Source of the DNA: Panopea generosa
Taxonomy: Eukaryota; Mollusca; Bivalvia; Adapedonta; Hiatellidae
Assembly (NCBI GenBank): GCA_029582155.1
Contig: CM055899.1
Location: 83,670,056-83,734,055, forward strand
Direction: 5' to 3'
DNA: 64,000 bases
Shown one piece after another: positions 12,343 to 26,272 of this stretch (positions are counted from its first letter, which is position 1; each line of letters opens with the position of its first letter). The notes below the pieces were generated by a model that did no database searches, was not told the origin of the DNA, and was given only the letters and a program-made list of their open reading frames with translations. The position numbers and the translations under genes are program-made.

Positions 12343-14945
12343 TTAAAAGACTCTGAAGTAGTTTTCTGTCATTTTTAACAACCTGAACTTTCTGCTTGTT
12401 TAGAACATCAAACATCAAGGCAAATGGTTTGTGTTTTTTTTCTTCAAAGGACCATACTATGAAAATGTCAGAAATATCCATCTGTTTGATCAAAACTTGA
12501 ACAAGATCAATTCATGAAGGCAGATAGTCATAACTGGTGTTGGTGTGTCTTCCTCTACATCACTTTCTCATTGTAGTGACTTCTATGACACATCCGATTG
12601 AGTTGCCAAAGTGACACAGATTTTGTTTCTGGCTTGGTTATTTTGTGTGATTCCTATTTTCCCATGGTTCATTATAAAAATCTTTTTCATCAATCTTGTT
12701 GCTTAGTCAGTGTTTAGTAATTATTGCTTTTTTTGACTGTAAAAATTCCATCTTTAAATATCTGATACACAACTGGGGCTGCCTTTTTTAAATTATTCAT
12801 ATCAACTAGTAAATATGTCAGCATTGAGTATAATTCCAATAGTTCTAGACTGTCAACCATAGTAACATAACAGCAAACGCCCCTTGATGGAGTTCCCAGG
12901 TGCCCTCTTTTTCCGCTCTGATGAAGTCTAACAAAATTTCAACCATGCTTATGCTTAACTCCCTGTATTGAGCAATTAAACTACTCGAGCGTTTTGTCTT
13001 AATTCATCTGTTCAATTGCTTTCTGTATATCCTCTTGGAACCGTTTTCATTTTTATAGAGAATACATCAGCAATATTTTAACGGCATTATCAAAAGAATT
13101 AAGCTTAGAGCAATAGTTACATGAGCCCACCACGATATGAAGATACATCAATGCAGTCTCCATAATGCTTTATATGCTTCACGGCTCTGCAGTATGCCTT
13201 TCGCTCTAAAATGTTTTCGGTTGTGTTTGGTGGATATATTCCTGCCTCAATTCACACATCATTTAAACCAGTCTATTATACATACTGCCAAGTTGCCTTC
13301 AGAAAATTGAAACATCAATGGAAACCCCTAGCCTGAATATGGCATTCTTGAATTGGTCTTGATTGCCTTAAACAAGTTATTTCTTTTTATAATAAAGTGG
13401 CTGATCTGCTTTCAAAACGGTGTTGCTTGACCAATATGACTTGAAATTGCTTCAAATATATTGATAACAATTGTAAATGTGTTCAATTCATCTACATAGA
13501 CTTGTAATATTTGACGCAGTCCCATAGTGGTCATTGACAGATTATCTGGACTGTTTAATTCATTGTAAGCTCTTCAAGTCGGAACTGTTAACACATCATT
13601 TTGACTGTCTTGCTAAAATCCATTCAAATATTCTGAATATATGCTGTTCAATGTGTTTTGTTACTGTTTGTGTACCAACTACTTCCATTTATGTCATAAG
13701 GTCCATGTATTGGATATGGCCTATCATCATGAGGTAACACTACTTTATCTAACTGGGTAGTTTTCATAGTATCAGCTGAAGCAAGTCCGGTATTAGTATC
13801 CACATGATTTTCTTTAGCGACTGACCACCATATTGTGCTTAGAAATACATGTTTATTTCATTTAACGTTGCTTCTAGAACATCAACATTATCACAGGGGT
13901 AATAGGCAAATGTATGATTTCTTATATTTTCATGAATGTAAACAGATCATATTCATTTTTGATATGCCTCTCAAGACTATTTGCAACTAAATTGTCAACT
14001 CTGCGGATCATATTTATTTCAACAGTGTTGTTGACAGCATGAAAAAGATTGACTATCATTTCAGAATGAGTTGCCTTATGAAGGGCATGTCCAAGGTCAA
14101 CATTTTTCTTGAGATTTTGTATGCCATTAGATACACCAAATACTATAGCTTCTGCTATTGTATAAACTTTACAGTTCTCCGCATAGTTTCTGACTTCAGC
14201 ATTGCTGTCTAGAATAATTGACATACGACCAAATAGCAGGCGAGATAGAGAAAGAACCTTTCAGGAATTACCTTGTCTACATAATCAATGTCTATTACTT
14301 CCAAAAGGGAATCATGCCCATCTCACCTTGTATTTGTTGAGCAACAGTCTACACTTTCCTGTACTTCCATATATAATACTTGAATCAATATCAGATGAAT
14401 CAGTATATGACCCGAAATCAGACGCATTAGCCTTAGAATGTAACTTTTGATATGCTTTAGCAAGATATTTGGAAATTACAAAGCTTTAAAAAATACTTGC
14501 TTGGATGGACTGATTAAATACCTGCTTCCTCTTAGAATGGTTACTCCAATCACCGGCATAACACATGTCCCACATAAGCTTAAACCTATTCCAGTTAAAG
14601 TCATACTTTTGTTATTACTATATCATCTTTGATACTATCCTCGTACTTCACAATTTGTCTTATAAACTTAGACAGACATTTAAGATTGCATTTTACATCG
14701 GACGCAATAAGGTCATTTACACCTACAATACATATTCTTAAAAAGATCATTCTTACACAATGAAACTGTTTTACATCTTCCGTCTGAAATAAAATACAAC
14801 AATTCCAATCAGTGGGTAGTATTTCGCTCAAGTTGTTGAACGGGCAGGAACATCTTTCAACACTACTAGTAGAAGGTCTAGGAGGTGCCAGTTTTACATT
14901 GAGTTTATTAATTTTGTTTTCGGAAGTGAATGCACTATAACACAT
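12343..14945 (-). pseudogene. Decayed coding sequence of a large uncharacterised invertebrate protein family
   Basis: Several minus-strand stretches read like consecutive parts of one protein, broken by stops and frameshifts. In order they are: 14945-14601 with CILFQTEDVKQFHC and DLIASDVKCNLKCLSKF; 14224-13922 with LGHALHKATHSEMIVNLF; about 13910-13841 with CDNVDVLEATLNEIN; 13830-13650 with DRPYPIHGPYDI; about 12870-12718 with NNLKKAAPVVYQIF; and 12522-12343, an open 59-codon stretch with SFEEKKHKPFALMFDVLN. The pattern of a Cys-rich start, an 'LG.ALHK.T.S' block and an 'ADN.D..E.TL' block resembles long uncharacterised proteins I recall as multicopy in cnidarians and molluscs, possibly transposon-linked. 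Function is unknown, and the family link is from memory. The reading is too broken to be translated. Confidence 0.5.
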
Positions 14946-15326
14946 TATATGCCATAAAGTGTTTCAATCTTGTCAAGTGTCACAATCAAAACTGTCAATT
15001 CTGTCAAGAATTTCTATACTGGAGGTAACAAGTAGTATTCTACGAATATCAGATACTTTGTATGTCATCTTTATTTATGGGAGACAAATTTTACTAATTT
15101 TATGTAACTGTCGTAGACCTGATATTTATCAGTGTATAGAGAGAGACACATACAGCGTCGCGCAGAGAAAGTATTTGATTTATAGACCAGCTTCGCCAGA
15201 CTATGCGGGACCAACTTAACTCAGTCGTTAGTGCGTCTGCGCAGGCGCTTTTTGTCCTCTTAAAGTTTTTTTTTTCCGCAACGCTTTTTATCCGCAGAAA
15301 AAAATAGAAAAACGTCGACTTCAAAG
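14946..15326. other. Unique spacer before the 25-bp satellite
   Basis: No gene is recognised. A partial A-box-like TTAACTCAGTCGTTAG sits at 15215-15230, without a B box. The sequence merges into degraded 25-bp repeat units near 15327. Confidence 0.4.
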
Positions 15327-18300
15327 TTCATTTATCAATACTTTATCAAAGCTCATGTATAAACTCTCTAACAAAGGACATCTATCAATACTATATCAAA
15401 GTGCATGTATAAATACTATATCAAAATTCATGTATCAATTCTATATCAAAGGACATGTATCAATACTTTATCAAAGTGCATGTATAAATACTATTTCAAA
15501 GTTCATGTATCAAATCTATATCAAAGTGCATGTATCAATACTATATCAAAGTTCATGTATCAATTCTATATCAAAGGACATGTATCAATACTTTATCAAA
15601 GTGCATGTATAAATACTATATCAAAGTTCATGTATCAAATCTATATCAAAGGACATGTATCAATACTTAATCAAAGTGCATGTATAAATACTATTTCAAA
15701 GTTCATGTATCAAATCTATATCAAAGTGCATGTATCAATACTATATCAAAGTTCATGTATCAATTCTATATCAAAGGACATGTATCAATACTTTATCAAA
15801 GTGCATGTATAAATACTATATCAAAGTGCATGTATCAAATCTATATCAAAGGACATGTATCAATTCTATACCAAAGTGCATGTATAAATACTATATCAAA
15901 GTTCATGTATCAACTCTATATCAAAGGACATGTATCAATACTTTATCAAAGTGCATGTATAAATACTATATCAAAGTTCATGTTTCAAATCTATATCAAA
16001 GGACATGTATCAATACTTTGTCAAAGTGAATGTATAAATACTTGTTGTAAGTTCATGTATCAAATCTATATCAAAGGACATGTATCAATTCTATATCAAA
16101 GTGCATGTATAAATACTATATCATGGTTCAGGTGTCAAATCTATATCAAAATACATGTGTCAATACTTTATCAAAGTGCATGTATAAATATTATATCAAA
16201 ATCCATGTATCAACTCTATATCAAAGGACATGTATCAACTCTATATCAAAGTACATGTATAAATACTATATCAAAGTTCATATATCAACTCTCTATCAAA
16301 GGACATGTATCAGTTCTATATCAAAGTTCATGTATTCAATCTATATCAAAGGACATGTATCAATACTATATCAAAGTGCATGTATAAATACTATATCAAG
16401 GTTCATGTATCAATACCATATCAAAGGACATGTATCAATACTTTATCAAAGTGCATGTATAAATACTATATCAAGGTTCATGTATCAATACCATATCAAA
16501 CGACATGTATCAATACTTTATCAAAGTGCATGTATAAATACTATACCAAAGTTCTTGAATCAAATCTATATAAAAAAAAATGTGTCAATACTTTATCAAA
16601 ATGCATTTATAAATATTATATCAAAATCCATGTTTCAACTCTATATCAAAGGAAATGTGTCAACTCTATATCAAAGTCCATGTATAAATACTGTATCAAA
16701 GTTCATGTATCAATTCTTTATCAAAGTGCATGTATGAATACTTTATCAAAGTTTATATATCAAATCTGTATCAAAGGTCATGTATCAATTCTTTATCAAA
16801 GTCCATGTATAAGTACTGTATCAAAGTTCATGTATCAATTCTATGTCAAAGGACATGTATCAATACTTTATCAAAGTACATGTATGAATACTTTATCAAA
16901 GTTTATGTATCAAATCTATATCAAAGGACATGTATCAATTCTTTATCAAAGTTCATGTATAAATACTATATCAAAGTCTATGTATCAATTCTATATCAAA
17001 GTGCTTGTATAAATACTATAACAAAGTTAATGTATGAATATTAGATCAAAGTGCATGTATAAATTTTATATTAAAGTGCATTGATGAATACTATATTAAA
17101 GTTCATGTATCAATATTATATCAAGTTCATGTATGAATACTATATCAAAGTACATGTATAAATACTATATCAAAGTGCATGTATAAATACTATATCAAGT
17201 TCATGTATAAATTCTATATTAAAGGACATGTATCAATACTTTATCAAAGTGCATGTATAAATACTATATCGAGTTCATGTATCAATTCTATATTAAAGGA
17301 CATTTATCAGTTCTATATCAAAGGACATGTATCAATATTTTATCAAAGTGCATGTATAAATACTATATCAAAGGACATGTATCAAATCTATATCAAAGTG
17401 CATGTATAAATACTATATCAAAGTTCATGTATCAATTCTATATCAAAGGACATGTATCAATACTATATCAAAGTTCATGTATCAATTCTATATCAAAGGA
17501 CATGTATAAATACTTTATCTAAGTGCATGTATCAATATTATATCAAGTTCATGTATCAATTCTATGTTAAATGACATGTATCAATTCTATATCAAAGAAC
17601 ATGAATCAAATCTATATCAAAGTGCATGTATAAATACTATATCAAATTTCATGTATCAATTCTATATCAAACGACATGAATCAATACTTTATCAAAGTGC
17701 ATGTATAAATACTATATCAAAGTGCATGTATAAATACTATATCAAGTTCATGTATCAATTCTATATCAAAATACATGTATCAATACTTTATTAAAGTGCA
17801 TGTATAAATACTATATCAAAGTTCATGTATCAAATCTATATCAAAGGACATGTATAAATACTAATTCAAAGTGAATGTATAAATACTAATTCAAAGTTCA
17901 TGTATCAAATCTATATCAAAGGACATGTATCAGTTCTATATCAAAGTGCATGTATAAATACTATATCAAAATTTATGTATCAATTCTATATCAAAGGACA
18001 TGTATCAATACTTTATCAAAGTGCATGTATAAATACTATATCAAAGTTCATGTATCAAATCTATATCAATGGAAATGTATCAATTCTATATCAAAGTGCT
18101 TGTATAAATAATTTATCAAAGTTCATGTATCAATTCTATATCAAAGTGCTTGTATAAATACTTGATCAAAGCTCATGTATCAATTATATATCAAAGTGCT
18201 TGTATATATACTTTAACAATGTTCATGTTTCAATTCTATATTAAAGGACATGTATCAATTCTTTATCAAAGTTCATGTATGAATACTCTATCAAAGTGCA

Positions 18301-21300
18301 TGTATAAATACTATATCAAAGGACATGTATCAATACTTTATCAAAGTGCATGTATAAATACTATATCAAGTTCATGTATCAATTCAATGTTAAAGGACAT
18401 GTATCAATTCTATATCAAAGGACATGTATCAAATCTATATCAAAGTGCATGTATCAATTCTATATCAAAGGACATGTATAAATACTATATCAAAGTTCAT
18501 ATATCAACACTATATCAAGTTCATGTATCAAATCTATATCAAAGGACATGTATCAGTACTATATCAAAGTGCATGAATAATTACTATATCAATGTTCATG
18601 TAGAAAATCTTTATCAAAGTGCATGTATCAATTCTATATCAAAGGACATGTATAAATACTATATCAAAGTGCATGTATCAAATCTATATCAAAGGACATG
18701 TATCAATTCTATATCAAAGTGCATGTATAAATACTATATCAAAGTTCATGTATCAACACTATATCAAGTTCATGTATCAATTCTATATCAAAGGACATGT
18801 ATCAACACTTTATCAAAGTGCATGTATAAAATACTATATCAAAGTGCATGTATAAATACTTTATCAAGTTCATGTATCAATTCTCTATCAAAAGACATGT
18901 ATCAATACTTTATCAAAGTGCATGTATTAATACTATATCAAAGTGCATGTATCGAATCTATATCAAAGGACATGTATCAATTCTATATCAAAGTGTACGT
19001 ATAAATACTTTATCAAAGTTCATGTATCAATTCTATATCAAAGGACATGTATAAATACTTTATCAACGTGCATGTATAAATACTTTATCAAAGTTCATGT
19101 ATCAAATCTATATCAATGGACATGTATCAATTCTATATCAAAGTGCATATATAAATACTATATCAAAGTTCATGTATCAAATCTATATCAAAGGATATGT
19201 ATCAATTCTAATTCAAAGTGCATGTATAAATACTATTTCAAAGTGCATGTATCAAATCTATATCAATGGACATGCATCAATTCTATATCAAAGTGCATGT
19301 ATAAATACTTTATCAAAGTTCATGTACCAATTCTATATCAAAGAACATGTATAAATTCTTTATCAAAGTGCATGTATAAAAACTTTATCAAAGTGCATGT
19401 ATAAATACTATAACAAAGTTCACGTATCAATTCTATATCAAAGGACATGTATCAATAGCATGTTTAAATACTATATCAAAGTGCATGTATAAATACTATA
19501 ACAAAGTTCATGTATCAATTGTAACTCAAAGGACATGTATCAATACTTTAACAAAGTGCATGTATAAATACTTTATCAAAGGACATGTATCAATTCTATA
19601 TTAAAGTGCATGTATAAATACTATATAAAAGTTCATGTATCAACTCTATATTAAAGGACATGTATCAATACTTTATCAAAGTGCATGTATAAATACTATA
19701 TCAAAGTGCATGTATAAATAATATAAAAATTTCATGTATCAATTCTATATCAAAGTGCATGTTTAAATACTATATCAAAGTTCATGTATCAATTCTAACT
19801 CAAAGGACAAGTATCAATACTTTATCAAAGTGCATGTATAAATACTATTTCAAAGTTCATGTATCAAATCTATATCAAAGTGCATGTATCAAATCTATAT
19901 CAATGGACATATATCAATACTATATCAAATTGCATGTATAAATACTATAGCAAAGTTCATGTATCAATTCTAACTCAAAGGACATGTATCAATACTTTAT
20001 CAAAGTGCATATATAAATACTATATCAAAGTGCATGTATAAATACTTTATCAAAGTGCTTGTATAAGTACTATTACAAAGTTCATGTATCAATTCTATAT
20101 CAAAGGACATGTATAAATACTTTATCAAAGTGTATGTTTGAATACTATATCAAATTGCATGTATAAATACTATAACAAAGTTCATGTATCAATTCTATAT
20201 CAAAGGACATGTATAAATACTTTATCAAAGTGCATATATAAATACTTTATCAAAGTGCATGTATAAATATTATAACAAAGTTCATGTAACAATTCTAACT
20301 CAAAGGCAAGGATCAATACTTTATCAAAGTCCATGTATAAATACTATATCAAAGTGCATGTATAAATACTATAACAAAGTTCATGTATCAATTCTATATC
20401 AAAGGACATGTATCAATTATATATCAAAGTTCATATATGAATACTCTAGCAAAGTGCAGGTATAAATACTATATCAAAGTGCATGTATCTATACTATATC
20501 AAAGGACATGTATAAATACTAATTCAAAGTTCATGTATCAAATCTATATCAAAGGACATGTATCAATACTATATCAAAGTGCATGTATAAATACTATATC
20601 AAAGTTCATGTATCAACTGTATATCAAAGGACATGTATCAATTCTGTGTCAAAGTTCATGTTTCGATTTAATGTCAAAGTTCATGTATCAATTATATGTC
20701 AAAGTTCATGTATCAATTCTGTATCAAAGTTCATATATCTATTCCGTGTCAAAGTACATGTTTCTATTCTGTGTCAAAGTTCAGGTATCATTTATATGTC
20801 AAAGTTCATGTATCAATTCTGTGTCAAACTTCATGTATCAATTCTGTGTCAAAGTTCATATATTAATTCTGTGTCTAAAAGCATGTATCAATTCCATGTC
20901 ACAGTTCATATATCAATTTTATTTCAAAGTTCGTGTATCAAGTCAATGTCAAAGTTCATGTATCAATTCTGTGTCAAAGTTCATGTATCAATTTTGTGTC
21001 TAAGTACATGTATCATTTCGATATCAAAGGATATGTATCAATTCTGTGTCAAAGTTCATGTATCAAGTAAATGTCAAAGTGCATGTATCAATTCAATGTC
21101 AAAGTTCATGTATCAATTCTGTGTCAAAGAACATGTATCAATTCTATATCAAAGGACATCTATCAATTCTGTGTCAAAGATCATGTATCAACACTATGTC
21201 AAAGTTCATATATCTCTTCCATGTAGAAGTTCATGTATCTATTCCATGTCAAAGTTCATATATCAATTCCATGTCAAAATTTAATGTATCAATTCTATGT

Positions 21301-22490
21301 CAAAGCTCATGTATCATGTCAATGTCAAAGTGCATGTATCAATTCTATGTCAAAGTTCATGCATCAATTCCATGTCAAAGTGCATGTATTAATTCCGTGT
21401 CAAAGTTCACGTATCAAGTCAATGTCAAAGTGCATATATCAATTCTATGTCAAAGTTCATGTATCAATTTTATGTCAAAATTCATGTATTAATTCCGTGC
21501 CAAAGTTTACGTATCAAGTCAATGTCAAAGTGCATGTATCAATTCTATGTCAAAATTCATGTATCAATTCTATGTCAAAATTCATGTATTAATTCCATGT
21601 CAAAGTTCATGTATCCAGTCAATGTCAAAGTGCATGTATCAATTCTATGTCAAAATTCATGTATCAATTCTATGTCAAAATTCATGTATTAATTCCATGT
21701 CAAAGTTCACGTATCCAGTCAATGTCACAGTGCATGTATCAATTTTATGTCAAAGTTCATGCATCAATTCCATGTCAAAGTGCATGTATCAAAGCTATGT
21801 CAAAATTAATGTATCAATTCTATGTCAAAATTCATGTATTTATTCTATGTCAAAATTCATGTATTAATTCCGTGTCAAAGTTCACGTATCAAGTCAATGT
21901 CAAAGTGCATATATCAATTCTATGCCAAAGTTCATGTATCAAGTCATCGCCAAAGGTCATGAATTAATTCTGTGTCAAAGTTCATGTATCATTTCTATGT
22001 CAATGTTTATGTATCAATTCTATGTCAAAGTTCACGTATCAAGTCAATGTCAAAGTGCATGTATCAATTCTATGCCAAAGTTCATGTATCAAGTCATCGC
22101 CAAAGTTTATGAATCAATTCTGTGTCAAAGTTCATGTATCAATTCTATGTCAAAGTTTATGTATCAATTCTATGTCAAAATTCATGTATCGGATCTACAC
22201 CAAAGGACATTTTTCAATTTCACATCAACGATTGCATATAACTTTCACATCAAAGGACATACATCAAACCTTTATCAAGTTTTATTTATTAAGCTCACAC
22301 CATTAGTATCGTTTCAACATGGCATTAAATACTTTCTACAACAGAGGTCGCGTATCAAGTCTACATCTTTAAGTCATGTGCCGCATCTTATTAAAGGGTC
22401 ATGTATTATCTCTCCCGCTTAGATCGCCTATCAATTTCGCTTCAATGGTCATGTAGTATATCGACATCAAGGGTTACGTATGAATCCTGC
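15327..22490. repeat. 25-bp tandem satellite array (about 280 copies)
   Basis: The monomer is CATGTATCAATTCTATATCA plus AAGGA, 25 bp. At 15.4-20.6 kb three variants commonly follow one another (GGACATGTATC, GTGCATGTATAAATAC, GTTCATGTATC), forming a 75-bp trimer. From about 20640 a second subfamily takes over, with TGTGTCAAAG or TATGTCAAAG; here a 100-bp tetramer repeats near 21447, 21547 and 21647. A 200-bp block at 15485 recurs at 15685. The right edge (22200-22490) decays gradually. The consensus has no stop codon in any forward frame, so frames up to 284 codons occur (18150-19004), encoding a 25-residue repeat such as MYQIYIKGHV plus SILYQSACINTISKF. These follow from the repeat and carry no recognised domain. 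Confidence 0.97.
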
Positions 22491-23047
22491 TGTCTCTTCG
22501 CCTTAAATGTAAAAGTCAAACGAGTGTAACAATATTAGTTTTAAACCACGTATTGGTTTCTAATGTCCTTCTAAATGAGTTCTAAGATCTGGATCTCCGT
22601 TCTGTAGAAGTTATTCTATTTTAATGAAGCCATCTCTAATTAGATGTGCGTCTTAAACTGATATAAATCTTGAAGGGAAGTGCGTTTTTTTTAAATGAAC
22701 ACTAGATTAATATGCTTTTACGATTTCAGATTCAATTTAATATCTAAGAAAACAAAATCATTGTCAAGTCGGTATTTCGAAAACATTTAATTTAGATATC
22801 AAATTCAATGTGTTGTGCAAAAGAAACCAAATATAGTTGTCATATGAACGGTAAAACAAAGCACGTGTGTATTGATTTAACTAAATAAGTGTAATTGTAG
22901 ATTGTTGTTGTTTAATTAAAATACAATACTGGTAAAATGTATAAAAATAACGCCAATTTCAAGAAAACAATGTAATTATTAAAAGGTTAACCACAGGTGT
23001 GAAGCTGTAATGTAACGAATGCACAACAAACAAGTCAATCAAGAAGT
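22491..23047. other. AT-rich spacer, nothing recognised
   Basis: No coding frame, RNA gene or repeat of note was seen between the end of the 25-bp array and the tRNA-like element. Confidence 0.5.
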
Positions 23048-23112
23048 CCTCACGGGACGGTAGTGCAATGGATAGGTTTTGTCGCTAACCCATAGGTTCG
23101 ATCCAATGACCT
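23048..23112 (+). mobile_element. tRNA-derived SINE head or tRNA pseudogene
   Basis: A-box-like TAGTGCAATGGATAGG (from 23061) and B box GGTTCGATCC (23095-23104) lie at normal tRNA spacing. The D-arm text GTGCAATGGATAG resembles arginine tRNAs. The acceptor stem does not close, so it is not a working tRNA. No poly(A) tail was located, so the downstream limit of any SINE body is unknown. Confidence 0.5.
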
Positions 23113-23639
23113 ACAAACACAAAACTCAGTACTGACTCTACGCGTGAAACTAGGACGAATAATAGTATATCTGAACATACTTTGAAATCGTACTACATGT
23201 TATAGAAATTCTAGATACCACAACCCTGCAGCTATTATATACTTGGTTAAATAAGTATTCTTATACTATTTGAACGTATTTAATGTTTCAATTTGTATAT
23301 GAAACCAACATACATTGAAGATTGGATGCCTTAAATTGAACGCGAGAAGTCAATCCTTTCGCCAGAGTAATAGACAAATTTACCACATAAAAGTATATGA
23401 CCCCGCCAGCATAGAATAAAAGACTACGGCCATGAGACGTGAATGTACTTGAGAAAGGGCCATGGACCAGTCGTTGAAGACAGTAAATTTAAATAAAACA
23501 AAACCATACATAATTTGAATATTTCCTACGTATCTAAATCATTTAATTAGTTGCTTGCCACGTGCAATAAACATAATGCATGCCCATGGCCTGCTTACTA
23601 TTAATTTTCACAAAAAGATATACAGAGATGTATCGTATT
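23113..23639. other. Spacer with no recognised gene
   Basis: AT-rich sequence with no convincing frame on either strand. It may include the body of the preceding tRNA-headed element. Confidence 0.4.
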
Positions 23640-23787
23640 TGATATTTGATATATATTTTTTCAGGTAATATAAGTCATAGGCCCAAAATACAAAAAAGTA
23701 CAAATAAATATTAGAGTGACAAATATACATGTAATAAATAGCATATATGCAAATACATTTTAATTTATAATCGAGATACTTTACTGA

Positions 23788-24261
23788 TTATACAATAGTA
23801 AGCTCTAGTTTTCTTAAGTTCATTGCATGATACAAATATTTTGCAATTGACAAAACTTCATCTGTTTTTACAGACGACAAAAGGGAGTAGAATAAGTTAT
23901 GAGAACTGTTTTGTAACCAAATATCTTTAAACAAGATATATCTCATATTGTTATACAATGAACATTCAAAGAAAAAATGGTATTAATCTTCATTAACATA
24001 AGTATTTGTCTTTAATCAGAGAAATCAATATCTTAAGTATCTATCTATACCAATGTGCCTTCCATTTTCTCTAATTAGAGTATGACATGAGCAACGAAAA
24101 TTTGAAATAGCTTTTCTATATTTATATGGTAAATCTAGAATTAAATAATGTTCAACATTTAGTAGAGACTTAAAGAATTTATAATGCAAGGCTTTTGGTG
24201 AAGTTTCAACATCATCATGCCAATTTTGTGAATAACAATCAGTTAAGAGTTGCTTAAACAT
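23788..24261 (-). pseudogene. LINE copy 1: C-terminal region of the polyprotein
   Basis: 24261-24025 carries AISNFRCSCHTLIRENGRH, the basic block before the terminal zinc knuckle. Downstream, in another frame, a 'YHFFFEC'-like end of the knuckle leads into a tail (KYLYHAMNLRKLELTIV) that stops at 23788. A frameshift separates the two parts. Confidence 0.65.
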
Positions 24262-24902
24262 ATTAATAATCCCTCATTCATCCCCAACGCCATGGGAGAT
24301 CCACACATATCCAAAGCCAAATCTAAAAATTATATCTTTAATACGCCCTGCCCGAGTGTTTTCTGCCAGATTCATGAAGACGTTTTAACATTAAATAATA
24401 ATGTTTTGGATACATGTGATCTCCCATACGTGTCAATTTTAATGAATACTTAATACAGTTTGTCATATAAATAGTACACAGTGGTAATCTTCCACATTCA
24501 CCAAGAGCAAAATAACTTAGATTACAATATTGTTTGCAAAATTCAACTTGAACATATTCTATTTTATCAACATAATTGTAGTCCTAGATTTCTGATGCAT
24601 AGCATAAAATAGGCTTAACCATTGAATCAAAAATTTTAAACATATCAATAGGATTAATATGACCAAATTGTCTTTGAAAGTTAAAAATACAAGCGAATGC
24701 TTTAAGACTCTGTAATGTAAGGATTTCTATGGTTTTAAAACATACTTACTTAGGTGTGAAAAAAACACCCACATATTTATAAAATGGAACAACTTCGATA
24801 GGTTTTTTATTGTTAACAACATTTTTCAGTTTGTTTTAAAATACCCCCATTTCTGATCGCTACTATTTTAGTTTTATCTAGATTTATATTCATATTAAAA
24901 GA

Positions 24903-25346
24903 CTAACAATATTCTTCAATGCAGTTTATCTGGTGTTGTAGGTTAATAACGGTATCAGAAAAACTAGAAACATCATCTGCAAACATAAGTGCAACTAAAT
25001 CTTCAATTTCATCTGTCACAAAAATACCTCTTTCACATGTTTCATGCAGCAAAGTTAATAAATCGTTTATAAAAAGGGAACATATTATGGGGCTACTGAC
25101 ACATCCCTCACTTGTTTCAGTATTACAGCTGAAGAAACCTGTCATTCTGTCATGAACGTTAACACATGATTTAAGATTTGCATACATAGATTTGATAAAA
25201 ATTAGAAAGTTACCATTTATATTATTTCTAGCAAATGCATCCCATAATTTTTGATGCTGAATACTATCAAAAGCTTTGGCAAAATATATAAATATACAGT
25301 AAAACCTGCCCTTTTTCTTAGATAAGTATTTCTGAATCAACGACAT
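24903..25346 (-). pseudogene. LINE copy 1: reverse transcriptase palm with FADD
   Basis: This open 147-codon stretch holds the palm blocks. FAKAFDSIQHQKLW supplies the first catalytic aspartate, SEGCVSSPIICSLFINDLL is the primer-side block, and LMFADDVSSFSDT (FADD codons at 24972-24983) supplies the catalytic pair. The catalytic residues survive, but frames on both sides are broken, so no full enzyme can be made. Confidence 0.85.
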
Positions 25347-25483
25347 TAATGTGAAAATATTATTTGTTGCTGAATAGCCTTTTCTAAATCCTGCCTGAGA
25401 TTCATCAATAACATTATAGTTATCACACCATTTGGTAAGACGAATAGTTAGTATATTAACAAATATCTTACATAATAAATCTA

Positions 25484-26182
25484 TTAAAGAAATACCACGG
25501 TAATCAATGGGTTTGATTTGGAACCCTTTTTATATATCGAAGTAATAATAATTTGACTCCATTGATCAGGAAAGTCTCCATTTTCAAATATTTCTTTAAA
25601 AACAGCATTTAAAAAAGGCAAAATAACATGAACAAGGTGTTTATACATTTCTAAGCATACACCGTCAGGTCCAGGTGAACGGTTTGCACGTAAATGATTT
25701 ATACTTTGCATAATTTCTAAGTCTAAAATTGGTATATTAAGTTCATCACAATTAAAATTATCATGATTTACATTTTCAACAACAATAGGATTTAAAAGGG
25801 ATTTAAAATAGTCATGCCAATTATTACATGTCATCAATGAATCTACATTATCTATACTATTACCTTTTTTCAAAATGTTCCAGAATTGTTTAGCATCTTC
25901 TCTTGAGTCAATTAACAACTTTCGTTTAGCTTTGCAATGGGACTACTTTTTATTTTTACACAACGATTTCAATTTATTTTTCGATATTTTATATTCCAGT
26001 AAATCATGTCTATCATTTGAAACACGGAACTGTCGAAGAAATTGAGTTTTCTCCCATATAAGGGTTTTGCACTGGTTATCCCACCATGGTGGCTGAAGCG
26101 ATACGTTTTTGCTACGTTTCCATTTCATGTTATCAGCTGAAAGTTTAAAAATATTAACAAATTCTGGTATAAACAAGGACAA
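25484..26182 (-). pseudogene. LINE copy 1: linker and N-terminal reverse transcriptase
   Basis: The frame at 26182-25943 has PPWWDNQCKTLIWEKTQFLR, the tryptophan/cysteine linker typical between endonuclease and polymerase. The frame at 25918-25484 contains RANRSPGPDGVCLEMYKHL, the conserved 'PGPDG' finger block, then the start of the next polymerase block (ITSIYKKGSKSNP). A stop or frameshift interrupts between the two frames and again after 25484. Confidence 0.75.
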
Positions 26183-26272
26183 AGTTCGATTTCCGAATCT
26201 GAGACGTGTTTGATTAAATTGTTGAAATTCAGATGTAAGTTTATTAACAAAAAATTCTTTAAGTTCTGGCTT

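Noticed and set aside
15181-15240. A-box-like TTAACTCAGTCGTTAG as a SINE head
   Set aside because: No B box or SINE tail follows within the expected distance.
15355-22422. Many overlapping open frames of 60-284 codons in the 25-bp array as protein-coding genes
   Set aside because: The consensus lacks forward stop triplets, and overlapping frames in all three phases give the same repeat peptide. No start context, domain or flanking exon is seen.
23048-23112. Functional tRNA gene
   Set aside because: A and B boxes are present, but the acceptor stem does not pair.
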